From positions 1-64,000 of the forward strand of contig JADGKB010000049.1 in the NCBI GenBank assembly GCA_027604185.1: 64,000 bases of DNA, in the 5' to 3' direction. Under the pieces are notes generated by a model. That model was not told the DNA's origin, ran no database searches, and was given only the letters and a program-made list of their open reading frames with translations. The translations under genes were made by a program, and so were the position numbers. Positions 10,791-19,052 of the stretch are shown in pieces. The number at the start of each line of letters is the position of its first letter. Position 1 is the stretch's first letter. Source of the DNA: Boothiomyces macroporosus. Taxonomy: Eukaryota; Chytridiomycota; Chytridiomycetes; Rhizophydiales; Terramycetaceae.

Positions 10791-11609
10791 TTATAGGCTA
10801 ATATCTGTAGCTTGAAAGGTAGATTCCTGAATTTTAGCAGGCGTGAGGCCAGAAAATGTAAGGATACACAGCTGTTTGATGAGCATCTGCATTCCAGAGT
10901 AATGGAATCCAGAAAGTCCAATTGCGATTTGGGTGTAGAGCATTATTTTGTAGGGGTCTGATTCCATTATAAGGATGCCTTCAAATGCAACGCCAATCCA
11001 ATCTACAGCCATTATTAACAGGATTACAACTGTTGCTTTTCTGAATTCCAAGATTACACGTTCTTTAACGTTATAAGTGTTCTTTCCATATGCCAGGTTT
11101 AGTAAATATATAGACTGCACATTATCGTAAATGACAATTACTACTGTCCAGACCATCATGATGTATGCCTTAACCAGCTTGTAAGGCTGTGGAAGGTAAG
11201 GAACAAAGATCGCATTCAATATACACAGCACCACGACCACCAAATAAAAGCACATTGCCGATATATTTGCAATTCTAATCCAAGAGTCTGAAATATTGGG
11301 ATTGATGTACTTGTATATTTTCAATATTCGCAGCCCAGTTACTAGAATGCCGAGCAGCATTGTAACGACTAGTACATCAACAATTTTATTGAGGGTGATA
11401 CTGTACTTGTAATAATTGCAATAAATCATATTTATACACTGGAGGAGGTTTAGTATTTGAAATACAGTCATCTGCCATGTAAATATTTGCTTTTTGGTGT
11501 TCATTAAAATGCTTGCAATCATTACAGTGCTAATTATAAATGAGCCTGTTATTATTAGGAACGCAAGGATTTCTATGGGACTCCCCAGGCCGAGTTGCGA
11601 AGCTCCCAT
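10791..11609 (-). CDS. 7TM-like membrane protein, array member C
   Basis: A single exon of 272 residues with seven hydrophobic helices and a short C-terminus. Shared family positions with the 12164-16345 genes are: a helix-2 FQILNLL block, ITNLRILKLY-like (GLRILKIYKY), YD/NxxQxIYL (YDNVQSIYLLNL), EFRKATV before helix 6, and GxHYSxMQxxxKQL after helix 7. The start at 11609 (MGASQLG) is preferred over an upstream TTG because the CRE-like variant TGACGCAA lies just before it. Unlike its neighbours it lacks the acidic FSQFQS tail. Function is unknown; a receptor or sensor role is inference from topology only. Confidence 0.7.
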   Translation of the reverse strand: MGASQLGLGSPIEILAFLIITGSFIISTVMIASILMNTKKQIFTWQMTVFQILNLLQCINMIYCNYYKYSITLNKIVDVLVVTMLLGILVTGLRILKIYKYINPNISDSWIRIANISAMCFYLVVVVLCILNAIFVPYLPQPYKLVKAYIMMVWTVVIVIYDNVQSIYLLNLAYGKNTYNVKERVILEFRKATVVILLIMAVDWIGVAFEGILIMESDPYKIMLYTQIAIGLSGFHYSGMQMLIKQLCILTFSGLTPAKIQESTFQATDISL

Positions 11610-11616
11610 TCTGTTG

Positions 11617-11624
11617 TGACGCAA
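11617..11624 (-). promoter_or_regulatory. degenerate CRE-like site TGACGCAA
   Basis: A two-base variant of TGACGTCA located 8 bp upstream of the array member C start, closer than in the other members. Weak alone; supported by recurrence across the array. Confidence 0.3.
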
Positions 11625-11650
11625 ACAAATTAGAACAATGATATTTATTA

Positions 11651-11866
11651 TTATTTGATTTCCAATGAAGCGGAATAATCATCGATACCTAGTGATGCAG
11701 CCTCAGAGCCAGATGTGAGTAAAGTAAATACTTGTCTTGCCATGAGTTGCATCAAAGAAAGATGCACGTCAGATAGAGATATCCCGATTTGAGAGTACAG
11801 CATTGCTTGCTGGTAGTTATCAGTTGTCTGCAGTATCTCCATTGCAATCCCTATCCAGTCAATCAT
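11651..11866 (-). pseudogene. truncated 7TM array copy (C-terminal fragment)
   Basis: An open 71-codon segment matches only the last two helices of array member C: DWIGIAMEI versus DWIGVAFEG, MLYSQIGISLS versus MLYTQIAIGLS, then an SLMQLMARQ block in place of SGMQMLIKQ. No upstream exon, no paralogous sequence and no CRE site are seen in 11867-12163. It is best read as the 3' remnant of a tandem duplicate. The leading ATG is a methionine codon inside the former helix 6. Confidence 0.7.
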
Positions 11867-12163
11867 TTATACCTTTCATAACCTGGGGCCAAACTCGCGC
11901 TTTGTAAATTTAGGGATATTCAAATGTCATTTTTGCAATGTTGACACAAACTTAGCCGGTCCAATGTTCAGTGTTGATTATGAAGACCTTATCCACATTC
12001 CCAAGTAATTTCCACATTCAAAAGATGTCCACAATCGTGTATTTTTCTTGCGTCAGTAGATACAGAAAGTGATTACATACAAGCCAAAGTTTCAATTGCT
12101 CCTATTAAATCTTGTGTGATCCATAAAGAAATTTCGTACAATTTTTTATTTTTATGGATCATT

Positions 12164-13045
12164 TCAATTAGGACTTCCGGCAACACTTTGGAATTGAGAA
12201 AATTGGTCTTCCAGTTCGTCGTCTTCTTCCTCCTTTTTCTGCCACAATTTGCTAATGAACTGTGAAACTTTGTTTGGACTCTTTTGATCACTCGTTTTAC
12301 CATTTCCACTTTTATTCAGGATTTTAAACATGTACTGTAAATTGGAATAGTGTATCCCGATTATTGAAGTCGCGATAATTCCTAAATCCGATAATTCTGT
12401 TTGGCTAAGTGAAAAGTAGTTTTGGACTATATAAAGCATTAGTGCGAGGAAATCCATAAACATCATTGATATAATGAGAATGTTTGCTCTTCGCAGTGCG
12501 ATTCTTGGAGAGTCTTTGCGGTGTGTAGGGCTTGAAACCAGCCAAATCAGGTAGATTCCTTGTGCTGTATTGTATACGATGGTAAATATCGATAGTACTA
12601 TAACTGCAATTAACTGTACCGCGGATACTACTGTGTTGTTTGATATTAGTTGGATTATCGAGGCAGCTACTGCTCCAACATACAACAAAGTGAAGACAAC
12701 TCCGATAATTTGGATTTTTCTATCAGTAATATCTTGCGATACTTGTTGATATAATTTTAGTATGCGAAGATTGGTAATCGCTACTCCATAGATTAGAGTA
12801 TCACCCAGGATATCAATTGTCCTTAAAACAACAAATGAAGCTGAGTAATAATAAAAGTAAAATGTGTAGAATAGTAGTAGTATGTTGATTATCTGAAATA
12901 GCAATAATTGATTACTGAATACAAGTCGTTTGCTTGACGTGTTCATATCTCCAATTGACCATACACTGGCTAAAAATGATATTAGGATTGAAATCACTGC
13001 AATGTAATCTAAAGGAGAATGCACCTGGATATAGTTCTGTAGCAT
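12164..13045 (-). CDS. 7TM-like membrane protein, array member D
   Basis: A single exon of 293 residues. Seven helices lie at roughly residues 13-33, 45-68, 78-98, 113-135, 145-170, 190-212 and 222-242. Family marks are the N-terminal IQVHSPLDYIAVIS, TNLRILKLYQQVSQDITDRK, YNTAQGIYLIWLV, ALRRANILIISMMFMDF and GIHYSNLQYMFKIL. The C-terminal tail is charged and ends EDQFSQFQSVAGSPN. It is the closest relative of the next gene (13486-14358), at well over half identical residues by eye. TGACGTCA lies 29 bp upstream. No known receptor family can be named. Confidence 0.75.
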   Translation of the reverse strand: MLQNYIQVHSPLDYIAVISILISFLASVWSIGDMNTSSKRLVFSNQLLLFQIINILLLFYTFYFYYYSASFVVLRTIDILGDTLIYGVAITNLRILKLYQQVSQDITDRKIQIIGVVFTLLYVGAVAASIIQLISNNTVVSAVQLIAVIVLSIFTIVYNTAQGIYLIWLVSSPTHRKDSPRIALRRANILIISMMFMDFLALMLYIVQNYFSLSQTELSDLGIIATSIIGIHYSNLQYMFKILNKSGNGKTSDQKSPNKVSQFISKLWQKKEEEDDELEDQFSQFQSVAGSPN

Positions 13046-13485
13046 TATTGAGACGAAATTTCAAAACTTGAAATGACGTCAAAAAGGTTGTATAGACAAT
13101 GCAAATTCCAACAGTCGTAAGTACACAGCTGCGAATTGTTCATTTTTCATTTCTTTCCTTGATAAAATAACCGCTAACAGAATTGTTGCTAGATCATGTT
13201 GCGACTGCACTTCTTGCAGAAGCCATCGCGATATTTCAATACAAGTGTAGATTGCTCTAGTTTTGTATGTATGCTCATTCATGCGGCACTGGTTTCATTG
13301 AACGAGGGTTTAAGGACTCAAAGGTATCCGATTAAAGAGCCCACAGTAAAAACATTTGAATGTTTGGATATGGTTTTATATAGAGTCTCTAGATGTAAGC
13401 TCATACTCATAAAAGAGCTGCAATCTAAACATCAATTAACCCTCAAAAAAGATACACTGTATGTCAAACCCTGTTATTTTATTGT
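13046..13485. other. spacer with unresolved overlapping short frames
   Basis: The first 36 bases hold the array member D promoter with its CRE octamer. Beyond it two opposed frames overlap: minus 13282-13079 (67 codons, helix-like, its stop touching the CRE) and plus 13196-13513 (105 codons, overlapping the 3' end of the next gene). A further minus-strand segment near 13410-13320 also reads like protein, but I could not join it to the first with a 20-nt intron. A small real gene may exist here; none is supported well enough to call. Confidence 0.3.
13074..13081 (-). promoter_or_regulatory. CRE/ATF-like octamer TGACGTCA
   Basis: Perfect octamer 29 bp upstream of the array member D start codon. 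Confidence 0.6.
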
Positions 13486-14358
13486 TCAAGTAGGGCTACC
13501 AGGAACACTTTGAGAATACTGGTCATCAACTTCCTGTTCTGTCAATATCTTTTTCCTCCACAACTTGCCAATGAGTTTGGAGATTCTGCTTGGGCTCTTT
13601 GGATCACTTTTACTATCTGGCGAATTATTCAATATTTTAAACATGTATTGTATAGTGGAATAGTGTATCCCGATTATTGCAGTGGCGATTATCCCTAAAT
13701 CACAGAATCCAGCAGTGGTTAAGTGAACATAATTTTGGATGATGTATAGTAGCAGTCCAAAGATATCCATAAATATCATTGACAGTATTAGGATATTGGC
13801 GTGTCGAAAGGCTGTCCTGGGAGAGTCTTTGACTCCAGTAGAGCTTGAAACTAGCCAAATCAAGTATATTCCTTGAGCAGTACTATATGCAATGGTAAAC
13901 ATTGATAGAGTTATAACTGATATAATCTGTGCCGCAGACATTAGTGCGTTGTTTCCAAACATTTGAATAATGGAGACTATCAGTGATCCAGTGAACAATA
14001 CGGTAAACATTATTCCGATAATGCAGAGCTTTCTTTCAGTAATATCTTGCGATATTTGTTGGTATATTTTCAGAATGCGAAGGTTGGTAATAGCCACACC
14101 ATATATCAAAGTGTCTGCCAGCAAATCTATCGTCCTTACAACTAAATATGATGATGAATAGTAATAATAGTAAAACGTATAGAATAGCAAAAGTATGTTG
14201 ATGATTTGAAAGAATATTAGTTGGTTGCTGAAGATTAGTCGTTTGCTGGACGTGTTTAAATCTCCAATTGACAGCACACTCGCGAAAAGTGAGAGCAGAA
14301 GTGAAACTGCTGCAGTGTAATCTAAAGGAGTATGTACCTGAATCCTGTTGTGGAGCAT
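13486..14358 (-). CDS. 7TM-like membrane protein, array member E
   Basis: A single exon of 290 residues, a recent-looking duplicate of array member D. The blocks IQVHTPLDYTAAVS, SIGDLNTSSKRLIFSNQL, ITNLRILKIYQQISQDITERK, TAQGIYLIWLVSSST and GIHYSTIQYMFKILNNS are nearly the same. The tail is EVDDQYSQSVPGSPT, in which the SQFQS motif has lost its FQ. The start at 14358 (MLHNRIQ) is chosen by alignment with the paralogues; the frame is open 17 codons further, across the CRE octamer. Role unknown; a surface receptor is possible. Confidence 0.75.
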   Translation of the reverse strand: MLHNRIQVHTPLDYTAAVSLLLSLFASVLSIGDLNTSSKRLIFSNQLIFFQIINILLLFYTFYYYYYSSSYLVVRTIDLLADTLIYGVAITNLRILKIYQQISQDITERKLCIIGIMFTVLFTGSLIVSIIQMFGNNALMSAAQIISVITLSMFTIAYSTAQGIYLIWLVSSSTGVKDSPRTAFRHANILILSMIFMDIFGLLLYIIQNYVHLTTAGFCDLGIIATAIIGIHYSTIQYMFKILNNSPDSKSDPKSPSRISKLIGKLWRKKILTEQEVDDQYSQSVPGSPT

Positions 14359-14385
14359 TAGTGAGGCAAAGCAGTAGATTTTCAA

Positions 14386-14393
14386 TGACGTCA
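14386..14393 (-). promoter_or_regulatory. CRE/ATF-like octamer TGACGTCA
   Basis: Perfect octamer 28 bp upstream of the array member E start codon, within an upstream extension of the open frame. Confidence 0.6.
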
Positions 14394-14500
14394 AGTAGGT
14401 AATCAGCACAATGGAAATTCCGATAGCATCAGAATAAGATCCAAGAGCTCACATAACTGATGCTTGGCTGAATACATTAGCTTGGGGAATTACATGGAGT

Positions 14501-15406
14501 TTATTGCAAATTAGTACCTGGTGCAAAGCTTTGAAACTGTGAAAAATTATCTTCAAACTCATCTTCTTCCTGTATGGTTTTCTTCTTCAAGATATTGACC
14601 ACCCAACCAACCAATGTTCCGGAATTTCCTGCATCTTTGTTCTTTTGGTTTATTTTGGCTGTTTGTATTTCATTGATTTGCCTGTACATCACTTGTATTA
14701 TAGAAAAGTGAATACATGTCAGCCCAGTTGGAATCATATTCAAAAGTTGTGTGGATGATTGTTCTAACAAAGTGAAGCTGCTTATTATATAGCATGTCGC
14801 CGCTGATAAATCCATAATTAGCATTATTACTATCAGTAGTTTGGCGTTTCTATACGCTGATGAAGTTTGAAGGCGCTCTGTGGAGTTGGTCTTTGTTTTG
14901 AGACTTATTAGATATAATCCTTGAGATATATTATACATTCCGACGGAAACTGCAAGGATTAGTACTACTACTGCATTAACACTACTCAGGTAGTCGTCTG
15001 GTTTAATTGTAACCACTATCACGATGGCAATATTGCAGATATACAAGCTAAGCAGATATCCGACTCCTATTTTTACCAGTAATCCATATTTTTCTTTGAT
15101 GTCTGACCGGTAAAATTTGAGAACCCATAAATTTACAATAGCTACACCCAACAACATTGTCGCTTCGAAAATCTGAACAACACAACTAACTTGTAGATAA
15201 TACGCAATAATATACTCATGCATGATGAAGAATAATAGTGCAATGCTGATTATCTGAAAAAATAGCAGCTGTACGCTAAGTGCTGTCATCTTTTCTGCTG
15301 TACAAATCCTGGTAATCAAGTACACGCTGAATAGGTACGAAAATAAGAATATTAGTACACATATGTATCCGAGAGCGCTACTAGTCAAAATGATAATATT
15401 AGACAT
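14501..15406 (-). CDS. 7TM-like membrane protein, array member F
   Basis: A single exon of 301 residues, the most diverged short member. Seven helices are present, with FFQIISIALLFF, GVAIVNLWVLKFY, YNISQGLYLISL, YRNAKLLIVIMLIMDL and CIHFSIIQVMYRQI at the family positions. The acidic tail EEDEFEDNFSQFQSFAPG is kept. The N-terminus differs (MSNIIILTSSALGY) and lacks the QVHTP motif. A CRE variant, TGACGTGT, lies 27 bp upstream. Confidence 0.75.
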   Translation of the reverse strand: MSNIIILTSSALGYICVLIFLFSYLFSVYLITRICTAEKMTALSVQLLFFQIISIALLFFIMHEYIIAYYLQVSCVVQIFEATMLLGVAIVNLWVLKFYRSDIKEKYGLLVKIGVGYLLSLYICNIAIVIVVTIKPDDYLSSVNAVVVLILAVSVGMYNISQGLYLISLKTKTNSTERLQTSSAYRNAKLLIVIMLIMDLSAATCYIISSFTLLEQSSTQLLNMIPTGLTCIHFSIIQVMYRQINEIQTAKINQKNKDAGNSGTLVGWVVNILKKKTIQEEDEFEDNFSQFQSFAPGTNLQ

Positions 15407-15432
15407 TTGAGAAAAAGTAAAAATGTGAGGGA

Positions 15433-15440
15433 TGACGTGT
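15433..15440 (-). promoter_or_regulatory. CRE-like half-conserved site TGACGTGT
   Basis: The TGACG half is intact and TCA is replaced by TGT; 27 bp upstream of the array member F start, the same spacing as the perfect sites. Confidence 0.45.
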
Positions 15441-15463
15441 TATATCTAGTTTATTTGCGATAA

Positions 15464-16345
15464 TTACAATGCACCATTCGCTATACTCTGAAATTGTGAA
15501 AACTCATCATCTACCTGCTCTTCCTCTGTAATTTTACTTTTCCACAGCTGCCCTATCCAATTGGAAAACGCACTCGGCGGCTTTGATTGTGCTTGCGAAC
15601 TGAGTTCTGAAATCTGTTTAAACATCACTTGCATGGATGAATAATGTATACCAGTAAGACTGGTTGCTATTATAACTGCCAAATAACCGGTGTTCTTATC
15701 CGTCTCTATAAATTGTGGTATTGAAAAGCAAATTATTCCGGCAGTATCAAGCATGATCATAAATACAATGATAAAAGTAGCCTTCCTGAATTCGGTAACT
15801 AATTTGGCTTTCTCCCTAGACGTGTTCTTGTTATATACAAATGAAATCAAGTAAATACCTTGGGCGGTATTATATATCACTACAATCACTGAAAAAGCGA
15901 GAATGGCATAGCTTCCAGCTTTCAAAAGCGTGTTTATGTTTAGGCTATACGCAATAATCAGAAAGATAATTGGAAGCGCATACAGAATGGAAAACAGCCA
16001 GTTGGCTACTTTCAATAGCTGATCTGTAATATCCGGATCTACCTTTTGATACAACTTTAGAATCCTAATGTTCGTTAATGCAACACCGTAAATCAGCGTT
16101 GGCTCCAGAAACGCAACTATAATTCCTGCTACAAAGTTGCTATAAAAATAATTATTGTAAAACTCTGCAAACAGCATGATGATATTTATCAACTGGAAAG
16201 TCATCAGCTGGTTCGCAAACACCGTTATTTTTCCATGGACGTAAATGTCGCCGATAGAATACACGCTGAATAAAGAAGATATGATGATTGAGATTATTGC
16301 AATGTATTCTTCCGGAGTGTGAACTTGTACCCTGTTGTTGAGCAT
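15464..16345 (-). CDS. 7TM-like membrane protein, array member G
   Basis: A single exon of 293 residues and the first gene of the array in transcription order. It shows the full family set: VQVHTPEEYIAIIS at the N-terminus, FQLINIIMLF, GVALTNIRILKLYQKVDPDITD, YNTAQGIYLISFVY, EFRKATFIIVFMIMLDTAG, GIHYSSMQVMFKQIS, and the acidic tail EEEQVDDEFSQFQSIANG. A one-base CRE variant, TGACATCA, lies 24 bp upstream. The short extracellular N-terminus and the cytoplasmic tail of about 45 residues fit a receptor-like topology; ligand and partner are unknown. Confidence 0.75.
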   Translation of the reverse strand: MLNNRVQVHTPEEYIAIISIIISSLFSVYSIGDIYVHGKITVFANQLMTFQLINIIMLFAEFYNNYFYSNFVAGIIVAFLEPTLIYGVALTNIRILKLYQKVDPDITDQLLKVANWLFSILYALPIIFLIIAYSLNINTLLKAGSYAILAFSVIVVIYNTAQGIYLISFVYNKNTSREKAKLVTEFRKATFIIVFMIMLDTAGIICFSIPQFIETDKNTGYLAVIIATSLTGIHYSSMQVMFKQISELSSQAQSKPPSAFSNWIGQLWKSKITEEEQVDDEFSQFQSIANGAL

Positions 16346-16368
16346 AGTAATGGGAAAACCTCATTCGG

Positions 16369-16376
16369 TGACATCA
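16369..16376 (-). promoter_or_regulatory. CRE-like variant TGACATCA
   Basis: One mismatch to TGACGTCA, 24 bp upstream of the array member G start codon. Confidence 0.5.
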
Positions 16377-16501
16377 CCCCAAAGTAGGCATATAGCGGCC
16401 TAATGGTCTTTAATCAACCGATCTATTTGTACACTAATAATTATACGCGTAGAATTTCCGCAATGCAAAATCAGTGATTATTAATTTCCATTAATTATAT
16501 T

Positions 16502-16925
16502 TTAAACACTTTCTTTGACTGCTTGTTCATGTGTTAATCCACTCTCTTTAACAGGAGAGTGAGTCATTTCACCCTTCTTCATAGTCTGTGGGATAGAATG
16601 AGGAATCCTCTCTGGACTTGGATGTTGTGAACCTAGATTAATCATTCTCTTACCGACGTTTTCTGGGTCGCTCTTTCCAGCTTTTGACATTGCATAATCG
16701 CCGGAATCAAAGTATTTTCGATCTCCTCCCTACAATTAGATTAATGCTACCTATATTAGTAAACAGTACTTTTATACGCTGGCCTAGAGGCTTCTTTGGT
16801 GGGGGTAATCTTCCATATTTCTCATAGAACAGTCTGTCTTGTTCCGAAAGTGTTGACGGGTCAACTTGCATCAAGATTTTAGTTTGAAGATTTGTTTGTT
16901 GAGAACTTTGGCACTCATGCGCCAC
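16502..16925 (-). CDS. endosulfine/ARPP-19/Igo family PP2A-B55 inhibitor
   Basis: Exons 16925-16770 and 16729-16502 give 127 residues. After splicing the protein reads YGRLPPPKKPLGQRIK then GGDRKYFDSGDYAMSKAG. FDSGDY is the invariant Greatwall/Rim15 phosphorylation site of ENSA, ARPP-19 and yeast Igo1/2. Phosphorylated endosulfine binds and inhibits PP2A-B55 at mitotic entry or in quiescence. The C-terminal half is proline/serine-rich and unstructured, as in the family. The 40 nt between the exons consist of two intron-like units, recorded separately. The first methionine is used; a second candidate (MQVDPST) lies 18 codons in. Confidence 0.9.
16730..16769 (-). other. back-to-back pair of mini-introns (19 + 21 nt)
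   Basis: On the minus strand, 16769-16751 (GTACTG...AATATAG) is followed directly by 16750-16730 (GTAGCA...TTGTAG). Removing both joins LGQRIK to GGDRKYFDSGDY, the exact endosulfine alignment. Removing either one alone gives a stop codon or the wrong frame. Confidence 0.6.
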
Positions 16926-17170
16926 TTTCGTTCCTTTGAAGCAATGGAACGGAATTAATGAGCGGAGCGGTACTATCGCTTTAGAATTACGAGCTAGTGC
17001 ATTTTAGCTACGGGTAGAGACCAATGGCTGTCTTTTGGATCTAATAAACGAACAGGACGCGTCTGGTGCGGTAAAATATTCTTCATGGCCCAATTTCAAC
17101 AGTAGTGCTTGCTATGCTATTTTCAATTTCGCTAGTGTTCTAGTATTCGCCTCTTTATTTTTCCCAAAAA

Positions 17171-17797
17171 ATGTCGTCTGCATATGGAAAAATCCACCAG
17201 CAACTAAATTCAATTGATCACCTCTTTCCACTTAAAGATGCTCTAAAGAACAACGACCCCGTTGAAATAATCAAATTACAGCCTGGGCATATTGATCAGC
17301 TGCATGCGCTGCTTAATTTAATCATCAGAGAAGGGAAGACTTATCCATTTGAACAAGAGCTAGATAGAGATCAATTCATTCAGTATTTCTCGCCGGGATT
17401 CGTTTGCGTAAGAGGGGATAAAGTACTAGGTGCTTTCTACGTAAAGCCAAACTTTCCTGGAAGGTGTTCCCATATCTGTAATGGGGGCTTTATCGTAGAG
17501 CCAGCAGCAAGAGGTTTAGGTGTAGCTAAAGTAATGTGCAGAGCATTCTTACAGATTGCTCCGGCCTTAGGATACAAAGCCTCCATGTTTAATTTGGTGT
17601 TTGAAAACAACACCGGCTCAGTGAGGGTGTGGGAAAGCTTTGGATTCAAGATTATCGGAAGAGTGCCTAAGGCTGGCAGATTAGAAGGCAGTGACCAATA
17701 CGTAGATGCGATTCAATATTACTATGAATTCCAAGAAAATAAAGTCCCTAGACACTATTCATCAATCCTGTTTGAGAAAATATTTTCTAAATCTTGA
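17171..17797 (+). CDS. GNAT-family N-acetyltransferase
   Basis: A single exon of 208 residues. The acetyl-CoA binding core is clear: GGFIVEPAARGLGVAKVMCRAF (beta-4, then the R/Q-x-x-G-x-G/A loop and helix) and FENNTGSVRVWESFGFKIIGRVPKAG (beta-5 to beta-6 with the typical N-x-x-S/A-x-x-x-Y/W-E-x-x-G-F). The pattern is like fungal GNAT enzymes acting on small molecules or amino acids; the substrate is not readable. An upstream overlapping frame at 17035 is a shadow. The stop is only 3 bp before the ATG of the next gene. Confidence 0.8.
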   Translation: MSSAYGKIHQQLNSIDHLFPLKDALKNNDPVEIIKLQPGHIDQLHALLNLIIREGKTYPFEQELDRDQFIQYFSPGFVCVRGDKVLGAFYVKPNFPGRCSHICNGGFIVEPAARGLGVAKVMCRAFLQIAPALGYKASMFNLVFENNTGSVRVWESFGFKIIGRVPKAGRLEGSDQYVDAIQYYYEFQENKVPRHYSSILFEKIFSKS

Positions 17798-17800
17798 TAT

Positions 17801-19027
17801 ATGGCAAACAAACTGGACGGCTTTCTGCAAAAAGTAAAGGACGCAATAGCGAATGAAAACGGAGAGGAGCTAGGATCGCTGCTCTCAATCAATGATTCCA
17901 ACAAGGCAATCAAGTTACCACCGATCATAAAAAAAGTAGAATTTGCTAATTCAGATTGATAATCTACAGCGATATGTTGGAATAAGAATCCCGGGACCAT
18001 GGAACGATGTGATATACCATCATCTTCAAGTAATATGCAATTTGGATGAAGATTTTAAAACCATTGCTACTTTACAAAACGCTGTCGCAATCAATCTACA
18101 CGCAATTGTAATATCAATGACAAGATGGTGCTTACCCGCTATATACACTGTTAATAGAGAGTTGTATGACTCTAGCTGGAGAGCGGAACTGAAAGGAGCG
18201 AATGTAATGGAAGAACACACCCGAACAATGAACAAAGCATTCAGTATATGCGCAACGGACCGATTTTCGAGCTTGGAAGATTCAAGAAAGTGGGGCGTGT
18301 ATTACATTGTGAATCTGCTGTTCAAAACGTACTTTAAAATTTCTTCAATCAACTTGTGTGCAAATATCATTAAATCCCTCGGGGCTGCTGATTTACCTCC
18401 GCTGGAGAAATATCCAAAGAGTGATCAAGCTACGTTCAAATATTACACTGGAATATTGGCCTTTTACGATGAAAAATATTCCTTGTCAGCAATTGACTTA
18501 AAGTATCATGTATTAATACTAGATATTCTTTACACCTCTCATTTGCTTGTCCAAAAATTAAAGACGCGAATATCACAAGGATTTTGCAGTACCTAATACC
18601 CATACAAGTTCTGCTTGGTTCATTTCCAAAATTTGACCTTCCTAGTGAATTGGAGATTTACATTCCATTCATTAGTGCCATCAAAGCTGGAAATTTAAAA
18701 GAATTTGACAGTTTGCTTAAAAAATCTTTAAAGAAACTCGTCGATCTGAACGTATTTCTTGTTGTGGAGCGTTGTCGATTGTTGGTAGTTAGGCAGCTAT
18801 TCCGAAAGATTTGGTTAATTATGGATAAATCCAATCGATTAACCGTTGATGCTCTTTCTCATGGAATTAGCACTGCAATGGAACGGCCAGTAGATGAGGA
18901 TGAAGTATTTTGCTACATTGTAAACTTGATTGACATGGGGCTAATGAAAGGATATGTATCCTTTGAAAAAAAGACGGTAGTGCTTTCCAACAAGGATCCA
19001 TTCCCTTTACCTGTTAAACTGGAATAA
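17801..19027 (+). CDS. TREX-2 complex subunit PCID2/Thp1 homologue
   Basis: Exons 17801-17935, 17955-18502 and 18523-19027, with introns of 19 and 20 nt, give 395 residues. The product follows PCID2: FSICATDRFSSLEDSRKWGVYYIVNLLFKTYFKI, then FKYYTGILAFYDEKYSLSAIDLKYSLHLSFACPK, ILQYLIPIQVLLGSFP, and the PCI/winged-helix end VDEDEVFCYIVNLIDMGLMKGYVS...NKDPFP. PCID2/Thp1 binds Sac3 (GANP) and DSS1 and couples transcription to mRNA export. The N-terminus (MANKLDG) is shorter in recognisable sequence than in animals. Only 3 bp separate it from the GNAT gene; both may share a promoter region or even a transcript. Confidence 0.9.
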
Positions 19028-19052
19028 AATAAAAAACATTTTCGCGTAAACA

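Noticed and set aside
13196..13513. A 105-residue plus-strand gene in the 7TM array
   Set aside because: It overlaps the 3' end of array member E, has weak coding character, and competes with minus-strand frames; left as unresolved spacer.
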